A stretch of DNA of 64,000 nucleotides from Mesobacillus maritimus (GCF_019749255.1 NZ_JACWFH010000008.1:229937-293936), one strand, 5' to 3'; numbered from the stretch's first letter, positions 26,054 to 35,561 are shown. A program made the numbers and translations. Notes: generated from the sequence alone by a model not told the origin.

Positions 26054-26947
26054 ATGAATGAGCATCTCAAAGATTTTATTCATTTCTTGGTGGTTGAAAA
26101 AGGACTTTCGAGAAATACAATGGTGTCGTATAAACGTGATTTGAAAAGCTATCTGAGCTTCCTGCAAGACAGTGAAAAATTGACTGAATTGGATGCAATT
26201 CAACGGAGCCAGATTATCCATTTTTTAGCTCACCTAAAAGACAGTGGCAAGTCTGCAAAAACCATTGCCAGACATGTCGCTTCTTTGCGTGCTTTTCATC
26301 AATTTTTATTGCGGGAGAAAGTGGTTGGACAAGATCCGACCGTCCATATCGAAAGTCCACAGTTGGAACGGAATTTGCCTAAGGTGCTAAGTCTCCAAGA
26401 GGTTGAAATTCTGTTAGAGTCTCCAAAGTTGGTCGATCATTATGGCTATCGAGACAAGGCGATGCTCGAATTACTGTATGCAACTGGAATTAGGGTAAGT
26501 GAACTAATAGGTCTTAATATGGATGATATCCATTTAACGATGGGGTTTATTCGCTGTATTGGAAAAGGGAATAAGGAAAGGATCATTCCGTTAGGTAGAA
26601 CAGCTTCAACGGCTTTGGAGCAGTACCTTGTAAAAGGGAGACCAAAATTCGTATCAAAGGGGTATAAAGACGAGGCATTCTTTCTGAATCATCATGGGAA
26701 AAGATTGACAAGACAAGGTTTTTGGAAAATCTTAAAACGACTTGCCAAAGAAGCGAATATTGAAAAAGAATTGACACCACATACATTAAGACATTCTTTT
26801 GCAACACATTTACTGGAAAACGGGGCCGATTTGCGAGCAGTACAAGAGATGTTGGGACATGCTGATATCTCTACAACACAAATCTATACGCACGTTACGA
26901 AAACGAGATTAAAAGATGTTTATAGTAAATTTCATCCGCGAGCTTAA
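26054..26947 (+). CDS. xerD: Site-specific tyrosine recombinase XerD
   Basis: This is the housekeeping recombinase (RipX in B. subtilis) that, with XerC/CodV, resolves chromosome dimers at dif. All catalytic residues are present: Arg147, Lys171, His243, Arg246, His269 and Tyr278. The N-terminal SAM-like core-binding domain spans about 1-90. The length of 297 aa is canonical. Position after fur-yqzK and absence of att-like repeats or phage genes show that it is not a mobile-element integrase. ATG is at 26054. Confidence 0.95.
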   Translation: MNEHLKDFIHFLVVEKGLSRNTMVSYKRDLKSYLSFLQDSEKLTELDAIQRSQIIHFLAHLKDSGKSAKTIARHVASLRAFHQFLLREKVVGQDPTVHIESPQLERNLPKVLSLQEVEILLESPKLVDHYGYRDKAMLELLYATGIRVSELIGLNMDDIHLTMGFIRCIGKGNKERIIPLGRTASTALEQYLVKGRPKFVSKGYKDEAFFLNHHGKRLTRQGFWKILKRLAKEANIEKELTPHTLRHSFATHLLENGADLRAVQEMLGHADISTTQIYTHVTKTRLKDVYSKFHPRA

Positions 26948-27009
26948 TAGTTAAATAGAAATGTAGACCATATTTTTTGTTGGGAATATAGAGAGATGGT
27001 GAAAAGTTC

Positions 27010-27052
27010 GAAAAGCTGCCAAAAAGAAAGGCAGCTTTTTCTTGTTTTTTTG
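27010..27052 (+). terminator. Rho-independent terminator after xerD
   Basis: AAAAGCTGCC pairs with GGCAGCTTTT (27011-27020 with 27030-27039). TCTTGTTTTTTT follows. Confidence 0.88.
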
Positions 27053-27196
27053 AAGGAAGATTAGTAAGATTTAGTTGTCAGACTTCCGACGTATAGAAAT
27101 TTTATAGGTGTGTTTTAAATGGGGCATTATAAAATGAGGTTTTAACAAAGACGTTTCAGATTATTGGAATCCAAACCTTATAAGGAGGAGATAAAA

Positions 27197-28378
27197 ATGT
27201 CATATACATATAAAAGGGTCTTTCTAATTGTGATGGACTCCGTAGGAATTGGAGAGGCTCCCGATGCAGAACAATTTGGAGATTTAGGCTCTAATACACT
27301 AGGGCATATCGCAGAACGAATGAATGGGTTAAATATGCCTAATATGGCTAAGCTCGGGTTAAGCAATATTAGCGAAATCAAAGGTGTCGAAAAGGCAACT
27401 AAGCCGCTCGCGTATTATACGAAAATGCAAGAGGCCTCAGTAGGGAAAGATACAATGACTGGCCATTGGGAAATAATGGGTCTGAACATCGATACGCCTT
27501 TCCAGGTTTTTCCTGATGGGTTTCCGGATGAATTAATTTCGGTAATTGAGTCTCGGACAGGAAGAAAGGTCATCGGAAATAAGCCGGCTAGTGGAACTGA
27601 AATTCTAGATGAATTAGGCGCCGAGCAAATGGAAACGGGTGCATTAATCGTTTATACCTCTGCAGACTCTGTTTTACAAATTGCAGCCCATGAAGAGATT
27701 GTTCCGATAGATGAACTTTATAAAATATGTGAAATAGCAAGAGAATTAACACTTGATGAAAAATATATGGTTGGTCGTGTAATTGCGCGTCCATTCTTAG
27801 GATCACCAGGAAACTTCAAGAGAACAGCAAATCGCCATGATTATGCCTTGAAACCTTTTGGGCGGACAGTGATGAACGAATTAAAAGATTCAGGTTTAGA
27901 CGTACTAGCAATCGGAAAAATTTCAGATATCTATGACGGAGAAGGGGTAACTCAGTCGCTACGGACGGTTTCGAACATGGATGGTATGGATAAGTTGCTA
28001 GATACAATGAATATGGACTTTACAGGACTTAGTTTCTTAAACCTCGTTGACTTCGATGCATTATTTGGCCATCGTCGTGACCCGATTGGCTATGGAAAGG
28101 CATTAGAGGAATACGATGCTAGGCTTACAGAAGTATTCGAAAACTTAAAGGAAGATGATCTCCTAATTATTACGGCAGATCACGGGAATGATCCTGTGCA
28201 TCATGGAACCGACCATACTCGTGAATATGTACCCCTTCTTGTTTATTCAAAGGGAATGAGTGAAGGAAAAGAACTTCCTCTACGCAAGACGTTCGCAGAT
28301 ATCGGGGCAGCAGTCGCAGAAAATTTTCAAGTCAAGATGCCGGATTACGGCACAAGTTTTTTAAAAGAAATAAAGTAA
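27197..28378 (+). CDS. deoB: Phosphopentomutase
   Basis: This enzyme interconverts ribose/deoxyribose 1-phosphate and 5-phosphate in nucleoside salvage. It is an alkaline-phosphatase superfamily metalloenzyme of 393 aa. [15 protein letters not shown] has the first metal Asp. The phosphorylated Thr lies in [27 protein letters not shown] and ITADHGNDP carry the remaining ligands. The ATG at 27197 has AAGGAGG eight bases upstream, so the ATG at 27164 is rejected. It is the first gene of a deoB-punA-pdp operon. B. subtilis calls it drm. Confidence 0.96.
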   Translation: MSYTYKRVFLIVMDSVGIGEAPDAEQFGDLGSNTLGHIAERMNGLNMPNMAKLGLSNISEIKGVEKATKPLAYYTKMQEASVGKDTMTGHWEIMGLNIDTPFQVFPDGFPDELISVIESRTGRKVIGNKPASGTEILDELGAEQMETGALIVYTSADSVLQIAAHEEIVPIDELYKICEIARELTLDEKYMVGRVIARPFLGSPGNFKRTANRHDYALKPFGRTVMNELKDSGLDVLAIGKISDIYDGEGVTQSLRTVSNMDGMDKLLDTMNMDFTGLSFLNLVDFDALFGHRRDPIGYGKALEEYDARLTEVFENLKEDDLLIITADHGNDPVHHGTDHTREYVPLLVYSKGMSEGKELPLRKTFADIGAAVAENFQVKMPDYGTSFLKEIK

Positions 28379-28390
28379 GAGGTGGATATG

Positions 28391-29215
28391 ATGGATAAAG
28401 GCAAAATTAAAAATGCAGCAGATTTTTTAAAAGAAAAGTTTAATCAAAAAGTTCAAATAGGCTTGATTCTAGGATCAGGTCTAGGGATTTTAGCGGATGA
28501 AATTGAAAATCCAGTAAAGATTCCTTATAGTGAAATCCCAGACTTCCCGGTTTCAACCGTTGAAGGACACGCAGGGCAATTAGTGTTTGGAACGTTAAAC
28601 GGAGTTGTAGTTGCAGCGATGCAGGGGCGTTTCCACTTTTATGAAGGCTATAGCATGGATAAAGTGACGTTTCCAGTTCGAGTTATGAAAGAGCTAGGAA
28701 TTGAGAACTTAATTGTTACAAATGCAGCTGGTGGCGTAAATGAAAGCTTTTCACCAGGAGATTTAATGCTGATTTCAGACCATATTAATAATATGGGCAC
28801 TAACCCATTAGTAGGTCCGAATGACTCGGAATTAGGACCGAGATTTCCTGACTTAAGCGAAGCATACTCCAAGGATTTACGAAAGCTAGCGCGAGAAACG
28901 GCTAGCCGTTTAGATATTTCTGTTCAAGAAGGGGTATATGTAGGGAATTCAGGTCCAGTATATGAAACTCCTGCAGAAGTTCGCATGCTACGTACTCTCG
29001 GTGGAGATGCTGTAGGAATGTCAACTGTTCCGGAAGTCATTGTGGCACGTCATTCAGCTATGAAGGTGTTGGGGATTTCATGTATTTCAAACATGGCAGC
29101 TGGAATCCTAGATCAGCCACTTTCCCATGATGAAGTTATTGAAACAACTGAAAAAGTGAAAGCAACCTTTCTGTTATATGTGAAAGAACTTGTAAAAGAA
29201 ATTGGAAAAGCTTAA
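28391..29215 (+). CDS. punA: Purine-nucleoside phosphorylase (class II trimeric)
   Basis: This enzyme phosphorolyses guanosine, inosine and their deoxy forms. The N-terminal phosphate loop GLILGSGLGIL, MQGRFHFYEGY, VTNAAGGVN, PVYETPAEVR and the DAVGMSTVPE specificity stretch with NMAAG are all visible. The length of 274 aa fits the trimeric family (PupG in B. subtilis). GTG 28382, ATG 28388 and ATG 28391 are in frame. AGAGGTG at 28377-28384 best serves 28391. The gap to deoB is 12 bp. Confidence 0.95.
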   Translation: MDKGKIKNAADFLKEKFNQKVQIGLILGSGLGILADEIENPVKIPYSEIPDFPVSTVEGHAGQLVFGTLNGVVVAAMQGRFHFYEGYSMDKVTFPVRVMKELGIENLIVTNAAGGVNESFSPGDLMLISDHINNMGTNPLVGPNDSELGPRFPDLSEAYSKDLRKLARETASRLDISVQEGVYVGNSGPVYETPAEVRMLRTLGGDAVGMSTVPEVIVARHSAMKVLGISCISNMAAGILDQPLSHDEVIETTEKVKATFLLYVKELVKEIGKA

Positions 29216-29266
29216 ACCTTAAATCAAAACATACAGACTAAAAATACTTAGTAAGTGGTGATATAA

Positions 29267-30571
29267 ATGAGAATGGTTGATTTAATAGAGAAAAAGCGTG
29301 ATGGATTAGAACTTTCTTCAGAAGAAATCAAGTATATCATTAAAGGCTACACTGATGGCTCTATTCCTGATTACCAAATGAGCGCATTGACAATGGCGAT
29401 TTACTTCAAAGGAATGACTGAAAATGAGCGGGCCACCTTAACCATGGCGATGGTTGAGTCGGGGGATCAGATTGATCTTTCAAAAATTGAGGGCGTAAAA
29501 GTTGATAAGCATTCTACTGGTGGAGTTGGAGACACCACTACTTTAGTTCTGGGGCCGCTTGTTGCATCAGTAGGAGTTCCTGTCGCTAAAATGTCAGGAA
29601 GAGGTCTTGGTCATACAGGAGGCACGATTGATAAACTTGAAGCGGTTGAAGGCTTCCATGTAGAAATTGATAACGATGAGTTCATCCAACTTGTGAATAA
29701 AAATAAAGTTGCGGTTATTGGTCAAAGTGGAAATTTAACGCCTGCTGATAAAAAGCTTTATGCTCTTCGTGATGTAACGGCAACTGTTGATAGTATTCCA
29801 CTAATTGCAAGCTCGATTATGAGTAAAAAGATTGCAGCTGGCGCTGATGCGATTGTGCTTGACGTAAAAACAGGAGCAGGGGCATTTATGAAGACGCTCG
29901 AGGATTCACGTCGATTGGCGAAAGCTATGGTCCAGATTGGAAATAATGTTGGCCGAAATACAATGGCAGTTATTTCTGATATGAGTCAGCCGCTTGGGTT
30001 TGCGATTGGAAATGCTCTCGAAGTTCAAGAAGCGATTGATACCTTAAGAGGGGAAGGGCCAGAAGATTTAACTGAGTTATGTTTAACGCTTGGAAGTCAT
30101 ATGGTTTTCCTAGCTAAGAAAGCGGCAACGTTAAAAGAAGCTAGAGCATTGCTTGAAAAGGCCATTTCTGATGGTTCTGCCCTTGAATCGTTTAAGGTAT
30201 TCTTAAGCTCACAAGGTGGAGATGCTTCGGTAGTTGATGATATGTCAAGACTACCGCAAGCAAAATATAAAATCGAGCTAGAAGCAAAAGAAGAAGGTTA
30301 TGTTTCTGAAATCGTTGCCGATGAGATTGGAACAGCTGCCATGCTTTTAGGTGCAGGAAGAGCTACAAAAGAATCGGAAATTGATTTAGCTGTTGGTCTT
30401 GTGTTGCGAAAGAAAATCGGTGATAAAGTGGAAAAAGGAGAGTCGCTTCTAACGATCCATAGTAATTTCGAGGATGTACAAGAAGTGAAGGAAATCCTAT
30501 ATGAGAATATTCGACTTTCAAAGGAAGCTGTGGAAGCGCCTATCCTTATCCATGAAGAAATAACAGAATAA
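29267..30571 (+). CDS. pdp: Pyrimidine-nucleoside phosphorylase
   Basis: This enzyme phosphorolyses uridine, thymidine and deoxyuridine. The 434-aa protein has the lectin-like helical domain ([16 protein letters not shown]), the signature [16 protein letters not shown], the phosphate-binding [11 protein letters not shown] and the C-terminal beta domain ([16 protein letters not shown]). It completes a three-gene nucleoside salvage operon that feeds pentose phosphates into the pathway served by zwf and gndA. In B. subtilis pdp lies elsewhere with dra-nupC, so the local grouping is different here. ATG at 29267 follows GTGGTGA. Confidence 0.95.
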   Translation: MRMVDLIEKKRDGLELSSEEIKYIIKGYTDGSIPDYQMSALTMAIYFKGMTENERATLTMAMVESGDQIDLSKIEGVKVDKHSTGGVGDTTTLVLGPLVASVGVPVAKMSGRGLGHTGGTIDKLEAVEGFHVEIDNDEFIQLVNKNKVAVIGQSGNLTPADKKLYALRDVTATVDSIPLIASSIMSKKIAAGADAIVLDVKTGAGAFMKTLEDSRRLAKAMVQIGNNVGRNTMAVISDMSQPLGFAIGNALEVQEAIDTLRGEGPEDLTELCLTLGSHMVFLAKKAATLKEARALLEKAISDGSALESFKVFLSSQGGDASVVDDMSRLPQAKYKIELEAKEEGYVSEIVADEIGTAAMLLGAGRATKESEIDLAVGLVLRKKIGDKVEKGESLLTIHSNFEDVQEVKEILYENIRLSKEAVEAPILIHEEITE

Positions 30572-30579
30572 GTTAAAAA

Positions 30580-30656
30580 GAAGCGAAGACTTGTCTTCGC
30601 TTCAGTTTGTAGACAAAAGGGGTTCGGAATGGTCTCATTCCGAACCCCTTTTCGTT
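30580..30656 (+). terminator. Two tandem terminator hairpins after pdp
   Basis: GAAGCGAAGAC pairs with GTCTTCGCTTC at 30580-30603. A second perfect 17-bp stem (30615-30631 with 30636-30652) is followed by TTTTTT after CG. Confidence 0.9.
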
Positions 30657-30678
30657 TTTTAGTGGAGATTATGAGTTT

Positions 30679-31036
30679 TTATCCTATAAAGGGGTCCCGT
30701 AGCCATTTTGTAGCTCATTTCCGGATCTCTCCATGTCCATTTTGCTATCTTTAGATGGTCTGACGCATTGAACGAATCCCAAAAGTGTATTGAATGAAAG
30801 TGAGTTTAATTAAGATAACAGGGTCAATACTTGGGCGCCCTACTCTCCGAATATCCATCCTCTACCAAGTCAATTTTGTCTCCAAAAGCAACAAAGTCTG
30901 AGAAAAGAACCTAAATGAGGTCAAGGGCTACTTCAATCTTACGGACTAAGTGGTCCAGTGGAACAAGCTGGTCTAAAGCTACCATTTCTAGTTGTGCTCT
31001 TTGGATTGGAGTATTTTTCGAAAGCGTCTTTATCAC
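30679..31036 (-). pseudogene. Eroded IS1182-type transposase relic
   Basis: Translation of the minus strand in three broken pieces gives IS1182-like text. Piece one (31036-30911) starts at GTG and reads LSKNTPIQRAQLEMVALDQL then VPLDHLVRKIEVALD before a stop. Piece two (about 30840-30751) reads RPSIDPVILIKLTFIQYTFG then IRSMRQTI and stops. Piece three (30744-30679) reads NGHGEIRK-stop-ATKWLRDPF. The central catalytic part is missing, and frameshifts and stops separate the pieces. Assignment of pieces one and two is firm from family memory. Piece three is a guess. Confidence 0.75.
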
Positions 31037-31102
31037 CTCAAGGATTATATAATTCAATTTAAAACAAGGTGGAATTTTCAACTACACTAATTTACTAAAC
31101 TC

Positions 31103-31233
31103 TGTTGATTGGAGTGGAAGGCGCGCAGACTCCTGCGGGATCAGCTGGACAGGTGAGACCCCGCAGGAGCTTGCGACGAGGAGGCTCAGCGCCAGCCCCG
31201 CGGAAAGCGAAGCGCCTGGAACGGAAATCAACA
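31103..31233. repeat. 131-bp palindromic interspersed repeat
   Basis: The element is bounded by TGTTGATT (31103-31110) and AATCAACA (31226-31233), an 8-bp terminal inverted repeat. Inside, ACTCCTGCGGG pairs with CCCGCAGGAG and flanking GC-rich arms can fold further. It is far more GC-rich than its surroundings. Similar GC-rich palindromes are known to be dispersed in Bacillaceae genomes. No reading frame is credible. It lies between the transposase relic and the dacF promoter. Confidence 0.75.
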
Positions 31234-31376
31234 GCCCCCTTACCTCGATAAACCCAAATAAAAAGACTGTAGGCAAACTCGAATTTCATTAAGTTTGTCT
31301 CCGCTTCTTTTTTTTGCCTCAAAAGAGCAAGTAATCATTCGTAATTAAAGGAAGTAGTACTTTATTCCAATTATTT

Positions 31377-31405
31377 GTATAAAAATGGTTTTCGTGGAAA
31401 AAATA
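31377..31405 (+). promoter_or_regulatory. Sigma-F promoter of dacF
   Basis: GTATA (31377-31381) and GGAAAAAATA (31396-31405) match the forespore sigma-F consensus (GYWTA, then GGNRANANTW), with a 14-bp spacer. This fits the known sigma-F control of dacF. Confidence 0.75.
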
Positions 31406-31434
31406 GTCCTTATAAAGATAGGAGGTTTATGGCC

Positions 31435-32607
31435 ATGAGACATAAAGGTATATTCAGTCTGATTATCGTTTCCATTTTGATTACATCAATGTTCGCTTCA
31501 CCAGCATTTGCAAAAGAAAATGGGGTACAACTTGCTGATGATTCCCTTTCAGCGATTTTAATTGAACGGGACACGGGCAAGGTTCTGTATGAGAAAAACA
31601 GCAATGAACAACTCCCACCGGCTAGCATGACTAAAATCATGACAATGCTTTTAATCATGGAAGCCTTAGATGAGGGTAGACTCAAGATGGATGAAAAGAT
31701 TCGCACAAGCGAATATGCAGCCTCAATGGGTGGGTCGCAGATTTTCCTTGAACCAGGGGAAGAAATGACAGTCGAAGAAATGCTTAGAGGAATTTCAATT
31801 GGCTCAGCAAATGATGCTTCTGTTGCGATGGCAGAAAGGTTGGCTGGCTCAGAGGAAGAATTTGTAAAGTTAATGAATGCAAAGGTAAAGGAACTCGGCC
31901 TAAAAGATACCGCTTTTAGAAATGCAACTGGTCTCCCAACAGAAGATCATTACAGCACAGCAAATGATATGGCGGTCATGGCAAAAGAACTTTTAAAATA
32001 CGAAACAATCACCAAATTTACAGGAAAATATGAAGATTATCTTCGCGAGGATACCGATAAGAAATTCTGGTTAGTCAACACAAATCGTTTAGTAAGGTTT
32101 TATCCAGGCGTTGACGGCTTGAAAACAGGCTTCACTAATGAAGCGAAATATTGTTTAACTGCTACAGCTCAAAAAGATGGGATGCGGGTGGTGGCCGTAG
32201 TATTCGGTGCCCCTACTTCGAAATCTAGGAACGCTCAAGTAACCAAAATGCTAGATTATGCTTTTAGTCAATATGAGTCACACCCAATGTATGAGAAGGG
32301 GCGTGTGCTAGGAAAAGCGGAAATTAGCAAAGGAAGTGAAAAGAACATAGAAGCAGTTACGTCTGAAAGAATCTCCATCCTGACGAAAAAAGGAGAAGAT
32401 ATTAAAAATATTGAGGAAAAGATTAAGTTAAAAGAAAACATAAAAGCACCTATTCAAAAAGGCGATGAAGTTGGAACGTTAAAGCTTGTTCAAGATGGAA
32501 AGACACTTGTTAAAACAAAGCTAGTAGCCAACGAAACAGTTGAAAAGGCTAGTTGGTGGCAGTTATATAAACGCGCGTTTGGAATGTTTACAAGAACAGG
32601 AGAATAG
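31435..32607 (+). CDS. dacF: Sporulation D-alanyl-D-alanine carboxypeptidase DacF
   Basis: This low-molecular-weight penicillin-binding protein trims D-Ala from spore peptidoglycan and affects cortex crosslinking. The signal peptide (residues 1-26, ending SPAFA) is followed by the SxxK active site (Ser64, Lys67 in PASMTK), SAN in GSANDAS, and KTG in DGLKTGFTN. The C-terminal beta domain and an amphipathic anchor end the 390-aa protein. ATG at 31435 is nine bases after AGGAGG. ATG at 31429 is too close. It is upstream of spoIIA, as in B. subtilis, where read-through also transcribes spoIIA late. Confidence 0.95.
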   Translation: MRHKGIFSLIIVSILITSMFASPAFAKENGVQLADDSLSAILIERDTGKVLYEKNSNEQLPPASMTKIMTMLLIMEALDEGRLKMDEKIRTSEYAASMGGSQIFLEPGEEMTVEEMLRGISIGSANDASVAMAERLAGSEEEFVKLMNAKVKELGLKDTAFRNATGLPTEDHYSTANDMAVMAKELLKYETITKFTGKYEDYLREDTDKKFWLVNTNRLVRFYPGVDGLKTGFTNEAKYCLTATAQKDGMRVVAVVFGAPTSKSRNAQVTKMLDYAFSQYESHPMYEKGRVLGKAEISKGSEKNIEAVTSERISILTKKGEDIKNIEEKIKLKENIKAPIQKGDEVGTLKLVQDGKTLVKTKLVANETVEKASWWQLYKRAFGMFTRTGE

Positions 32608-32640
32608 ATTCCTCCTTTTTACTGTGATAATGGGTGATAC

Positions 32641-32727
32641 TGTCGAAAAGACAAATCTAGCAACTAGTTTTATCGAATAGTAACTAGTTTTGTCCGTAGA
32701 GAAGGAATTCGTTCTACTATGGCGAAT
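32641..32727 (+). promoter_or_regulatory. spoIIA control region: Spo0A boxes and sigma-H promoter
   Basis: TGTCGAA at 32641-32647 is a perfect 0A box. TATCGAA (32671-32677) and TGTCCGT (32691-32697) are weaker ones at 30- and 20-bp steps. The last two sit in a 20-bp direct repeat of AACTAGTTTT. AAGGAATT (32702-32709) and GCGAAT (32722-32727) fit the sigma-H -35 and -10. The arrangement agrees with Spo0A activation of sigma-H transcription of spoIIA. Confidence 0.8.
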
Positions 32728-32763
32728 TTGACTCCTTATACCAGATAAGGAGGCAATGAATCC

Positions 32764-33114
32764 GTGAGTCTTAACATTAATATGGAAATCAGAAATGACG
32801 TCTTATGCATTCGTCTGGGCGGTGAATTGGACCACCATGCAGCCGATGAATTACGTCAGCGAGCAACAAGTGTCCTAGAGGAACAAAACGTGCGTCATAT
32901 TGTTCTTAATCTTGAGCACTTGACCTTTATGGATAGCTCGGGTCTCGGGGTCATTTTAGGAAGATATAAGCACATTAAGCAACTACATGGAGAAATGATC
33001 GTATGTGCTGTCTCCCCTCCAATCAAACGGCTATTTGATATGTCAGGCCTTTTTAAAATTGTAAGGCTTGAGGAGTCAGAAGAATTTGCTTTAGAAAGAT
33101 TGGGGGTTGCGTGA
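32764..33114 (+). CDS. spoIIAA: Anti-sigma-F factor antagonist SpoIIAA
   Basis: This is a STAS-domain protein. When unphosphorylated it binds SpoIIAB and frees sigma-F in the forespore. Ser58, the phosphorylation site, is in [15 protein letters not shown]. The length of 116 aa and the near-identical C-terminal MSGLFKI are typical. The start is GTG at 32764 ([10 protein letters not shown]), placed after AAGGAGG. First gene of the tricistronic spoIIA operon, its stop overlaps the possible GTG start of spoIIAB. Confidence 0.97.
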   Translation: MSLNINMEIRNDVLCIRLGGELDHHAADELRQRATSVLEEQNVRHIVLNLEHLTFMDSSGLGVILGRYKHIKQLHGEMIVCAVSPPIKRLFDMSGLFKIVRLEESEEFALERLGVA

Positions 33115-33119
33115 CAGAG

Positions 33120-33560
33120 ATGAAAAATGAAATGAATCTTCAATTTAGTGCTTTAAGCCAAAATGAGTCTTTCGCCCGAGTCACCGTTGCTTCATTCATT
33201 GCCCAGCTTGATCCAACAATGGATGAGTTGACAGAGATCAAAACAGTGGTTTCAGAGGCAGTTACAAACTCGATTATCCATGGATATGAGAATAATCCGG
33301 ATGGAAAAGTCTATATCTCTGTGTTGCTGGAAGATAGTACCGTTGAATTAGTAATAAGGGATAGGGGTGTGGGCATTCGTGATATTGAAGAAGCACGACA
33401 ACCATTGTACACATCCAAGCCAGAACTAGAAAGATCTGGGATGGGATTTACCATCATGGAGAATTTCATGGATGAGGTAGAGGTCCGATCGGAGTCTAGC
33501 TTCGGCACTGAAATCCGTATGAAGAAACACTTACTAAAAAGCAAAGCACTGTGCAATTAA
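33120..33560 (+). CDS. spoIIAB: Anti-sigma-F factor and serine kinase SpoIIAB
   Basis: This GHKL-fold kinase binds and holds sigma-F and phosphorylates SpoIIAA. The ATP-lid motifs are visible: [16 protein letters not shown] (N box), RDRGVGI (G1) and [12 protein letters not shown] (G2). The tail KSKALCN is conserved. ATG at 33120 gives the family N-terminus ([14 protein letters not shown]). The GTG at 33111 overlaps the spoIIAA stop and is closer to GGGGG, so a three-residue longer form is possible. Expressed with spoIIAA and sigF. Confidence 0.96.
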   Translation: MKNEMNLQFSALSQNESFARVTVASFIAQLDPTMDELTEIKTVVSEAVTNSIIHGYENNPDGKVYISVLLEDSTVELVIRDRGVGIRDIEEARQPLYTSKPELERSGMGFTIMENFMDEVEVRSESSFGTEIRMKKHLLKSKALCN

Positions 33561-33572
33561 GGAGTCCTGCTT

Positions 33573-34331
33573 ATGGATGTTGAGGTAAAAAACGATAGCA
33601 GTCAAGCCTATTTGAAGGACCATGAAGTCAAGGAACTGATTAAGCGGAGTCATGAGGGAGACCAAGATGCTAGAGATTTAATTGTTCAGAAGAATATGCG
33701 TCTTGTCTGGTCAGTGGTGCAACGATTTTTAAATCGGGGCTATGAGCCGGATGATCTGTTTCAAATAGGGAGCATCGGTCTCCTTAAATCCGTTGATAAA
33801 TTCGACCTTTCTTATGATGTAAAATTCTCTACTTACGCAGTACCAATGATTATTGGAGAAATTCAACGTTTTATCAGAGATGATGGTACGGTAAAAGTTA
33901 GTCGGTCATTGAAAGAAATGGCGAATAAAATTCGAAAAGCAAAGGATGAGTTATCTAAAAACTTTGGCAGAATTCCCACAGTAAACGAACTGGCAGAGTT
34001 CTTAGAACTCTCTCCTGAAGAAATCATTCTTGCCCAAGAAGCTAGTCGCCTTCCGTCATCCATCCATGAAACCGTTTATGAAAACGACGGAGACCCCATT
34101 ACTTTACTTGACCAAATTGATAATGGAGAAGAGGGTAGATGGTTCGATAAGATAGCCTTAAAGGAGGCTATTATGGAACTAGATGAGCGGGAAAAACTCA
34201 TCGTCTATCTTCGCTACTACAAAGACCAGACTCAATCTGAAGTAGCTGCAAGATTAGGAATATCTCAGGTACAGGTATCGCGGTTGGAAAAGAAAATTTT
34301 ACAGCAAATGAAAACTCGTATGGATCAATAA
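33573..34331 (+). CDS. sigF: RNA polymerase sigma factor sigma-F
   Basis: This is the first forespore-specific sigma factor. Region 2 is visible in NMRLVWSVVQRFLNRGYEPD with DLFQIGSIGLLKSVDKFD and the -10 recognition helix FSTYAVPMIIGEIQRFIRDDG. Region 3 follows with SRSLKEMANKIRKAK. Region 4 ends YKDQTQSEVAARLGISQVQV SRLEKK (helix-turn-helix). The 252-aa length is typical. ATG at 33573 follows AAGGAG. Its terminator overlaps the stop codon. Confidence 0.97.
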   Translation: MDVEVKNDSSQAYLKDHEVKELIKRSHEGDQDARDLIVQKNMRLVWSVVQRFLNRGYEPDDLFQIGSIGLLKSVDKFDLSYDVKFSTYAVPMIIGEIQRFIRDDGTVKVSRSLKEMANKIRKAKDELSKNFGRIPTVNELAEFLELSPEEIILAQEASRLPSSIHETVYENDGDPITLLDQIDNGEEGRWFDKIALKEAIMELDEREKLIVYLRYYKDQTQSEVAARLGISQVQVSRLEKKILQQMKTRMDQ

Positions 34332-34350
34332 CTCCATACGGGTTTTTTTG
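34314..34350 (+). terminator. Rho-independent terminator overlapping the sigF stop
   Basis: ACTCGTATGGA (34314-34324) pairs with TCCATACGGGT (34333-34343). The loop contains the stop codon and seven T residues follow. Confidence 0.85.
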
Positions 34351-34470
34351 TGCATTATTTTCGGGTAATTTAGAGTGATTATCAACAAGATTTTGAAATT
34401 GTATGTATCCATTTTTTGGACTTCATGAAAATTGCTTACCAACCAATACTAGTTATACAAGGAAAACAAT

Positions 34471-35109
34471 GTGTTGGATGTGAAAGGGATGGAAAATACA
34501 GTCTACATTCGGATGCGAAACCGTGTTCAGGTAAAACCAAATGATTCGATATCCCTAAAGGATATTGCTCAAATCATCTCAAGAGAAGAAATCCATTCTA
34601 CACTAGAAAAACTACCGGTTCACAAGGTTTCACTAGAGGACAATAATATCATTATTATTGATGCCATGATGGTCGTTAGAATGATTACAAAACAATATCC
34701 ATCTGTTGAGGTCCAAGCGATTGGTCCGCCCCAAACAATCATTGAAGTGATGATTAAGAGGCGACCCGTATCTTATTCACTTTTTATGGTGGTATGGTTC
34801 CTTCTGTTTATTGGCTCGGCGATTACCATTATGAACTTTCATGAGGATGTAAGTATGCAGGCTGTTCACCAACGAATTTATACAATGATTACTGGGAAAC
34901 AGGAAAGCAAACCGCTCCTACTTCAGATACCGTATTCATTCGGGTTGGGTCTTGGAATGATTTTATTTTTCAACCACTTTTTTAAGAAAAGGATCAATGA
35001 AGAACCTAGCCCACTGGAGGTTGAGATGTTTAATTATCAGCAAGCTCTTGATCAATATGTCATTTTAAATGAAAACAAGGAAAGCCTGAAGCGTCTAGAT
35101 GACGATTAG
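34471..35109 (+). CDS. spoVAA: Stage V sporulation protein AA
   Basis: This is the first protein of the SpoVA set, which moves dipicolinic acid into and out of the spore. The N-terminal 100 residues are soluble (IRMRNRVQVKPNDSISL). Two membrane helices follow (YSLFMVVWFLLFIGSAITIM and LLLQIPYSFGLGLGMILFF), with the conserved NEEPSPLEVEMFNYQQALDQ tail. It is 212 aa from GTG at 34471, which has AAGGAAA upstream. ATG at 34489 is the alternative. The end overlaps spoVAB by 11 bp. Confidence 0.92.
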   Translation: MLDVKGMENTVYIRMRNRVQVKPNDSISLKDIAQIISREEIHSTLEKLPVHKVSLEDNNIIIIDAMMVVRMITKQYPSVEVQAIGPPQTIIEVMIKRRPVSYSLFMVVWFLLFIGSAITIMNFHEDVSMQAVHQRIYTMITGKQESKPLLLQIPYSFGLGLGMILFFNHFFKKRINEEPSPLEVEMFNYQQALDQYVILNENKESLKRLDDD

Positions 35110-35521
35110 TATTCTCCTTGTTTTTCTAGTTGGACTTGCAGGGGGGCTTGCGGTGGGAGCGGGCTTTGTTGCTTTTCTTGTCGTCCTTGGAGTGATACCA
35201 AGGCTGACACAGCTTACCAAAACCATGAAAATGATTTACCTGTATGAATGGGCAGTTGTCTTAGGTGCAGTAGGAGGGACACTAGGCAGTCTAAGAGATC
35301 CAATCTTCCATACTACTGCATTCATCACAATTCCAATTGGTCTAGCCGCTGGAACATTTGTTGGGATGTTAGCCGCGGGGTTAACCGAAGCGCTAAATGT
35401 ATTTCCAATCCTTGCAAAACGTATTCGAGTCGAGGATCGAATCGTTATTCTTATTATGGCCATCGTAATTGGAAAGATAGCGGGTTCACTTTTTCAATGG
35501 ATGTATTTTATCGACCAGTAG
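35099..35521 (+). CDS. spoVAB: Stage V sporulation protein AB
   Basis: This is a 140-aa integral membrane protein with four hydrophobic segments: about 3-30 (LLVFLVGLAGGLAVGAGFVA), 47-67, 75-95 and 115-135. A GTLGSLRD loop is conserved. The role inside the SpoVA channel complex is not defined. Its ATG overlaps the spoVAA stop, so the two are translationally coupled. The next gene is spoVAF. The usual spoVAC, spoVAD and spoVAE genes are absent between them. Confidence 0.9.
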   Translation: MTISILLVFLVGLAGGLAVGAGFVAFLVVLGVIPRLTQLTKTMKMIYLYEWAVVLGAVGGTLGSLRDPIFHTTAFITIPIGLAAGTFVGMLAAGLTEALNVFPILAKRIRVEDRIVILIMAIVIGKIAGSLFQWMYFIDQ

Positions 35522-35536
35522 AGGACAATGGAGATT

Positions 35537-35561
35537 GTTCAAGAAAGGCAAGTTCTTGAAA
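35537..35561 (+). other. Small hairpin between spoVAB and spoVAF
   Basis: TTCAAGAA and TTCTTGAA form a stem around AGGCAAG, directly before the AAAGGAG site of spoVAF. It has no U tract. It marks the junction where spoVAC-AD-AE would normally lie. Confidence 0.4.

Noticed and set aside
26054-26947. Tyrosine recombinase as a mobile-element integrase
   Set aside because: Length, all six catalytic residues and the fur-yqzK-xerD-drm context identify the housekeeping XerD. No att repeats or phage genes are near.
31082-31322. Minus-strand open frames across the 131-bp palindrome
   Set aside because: They exist only because the palindrome is GC-rich. They have no start signals and no family resemblance.
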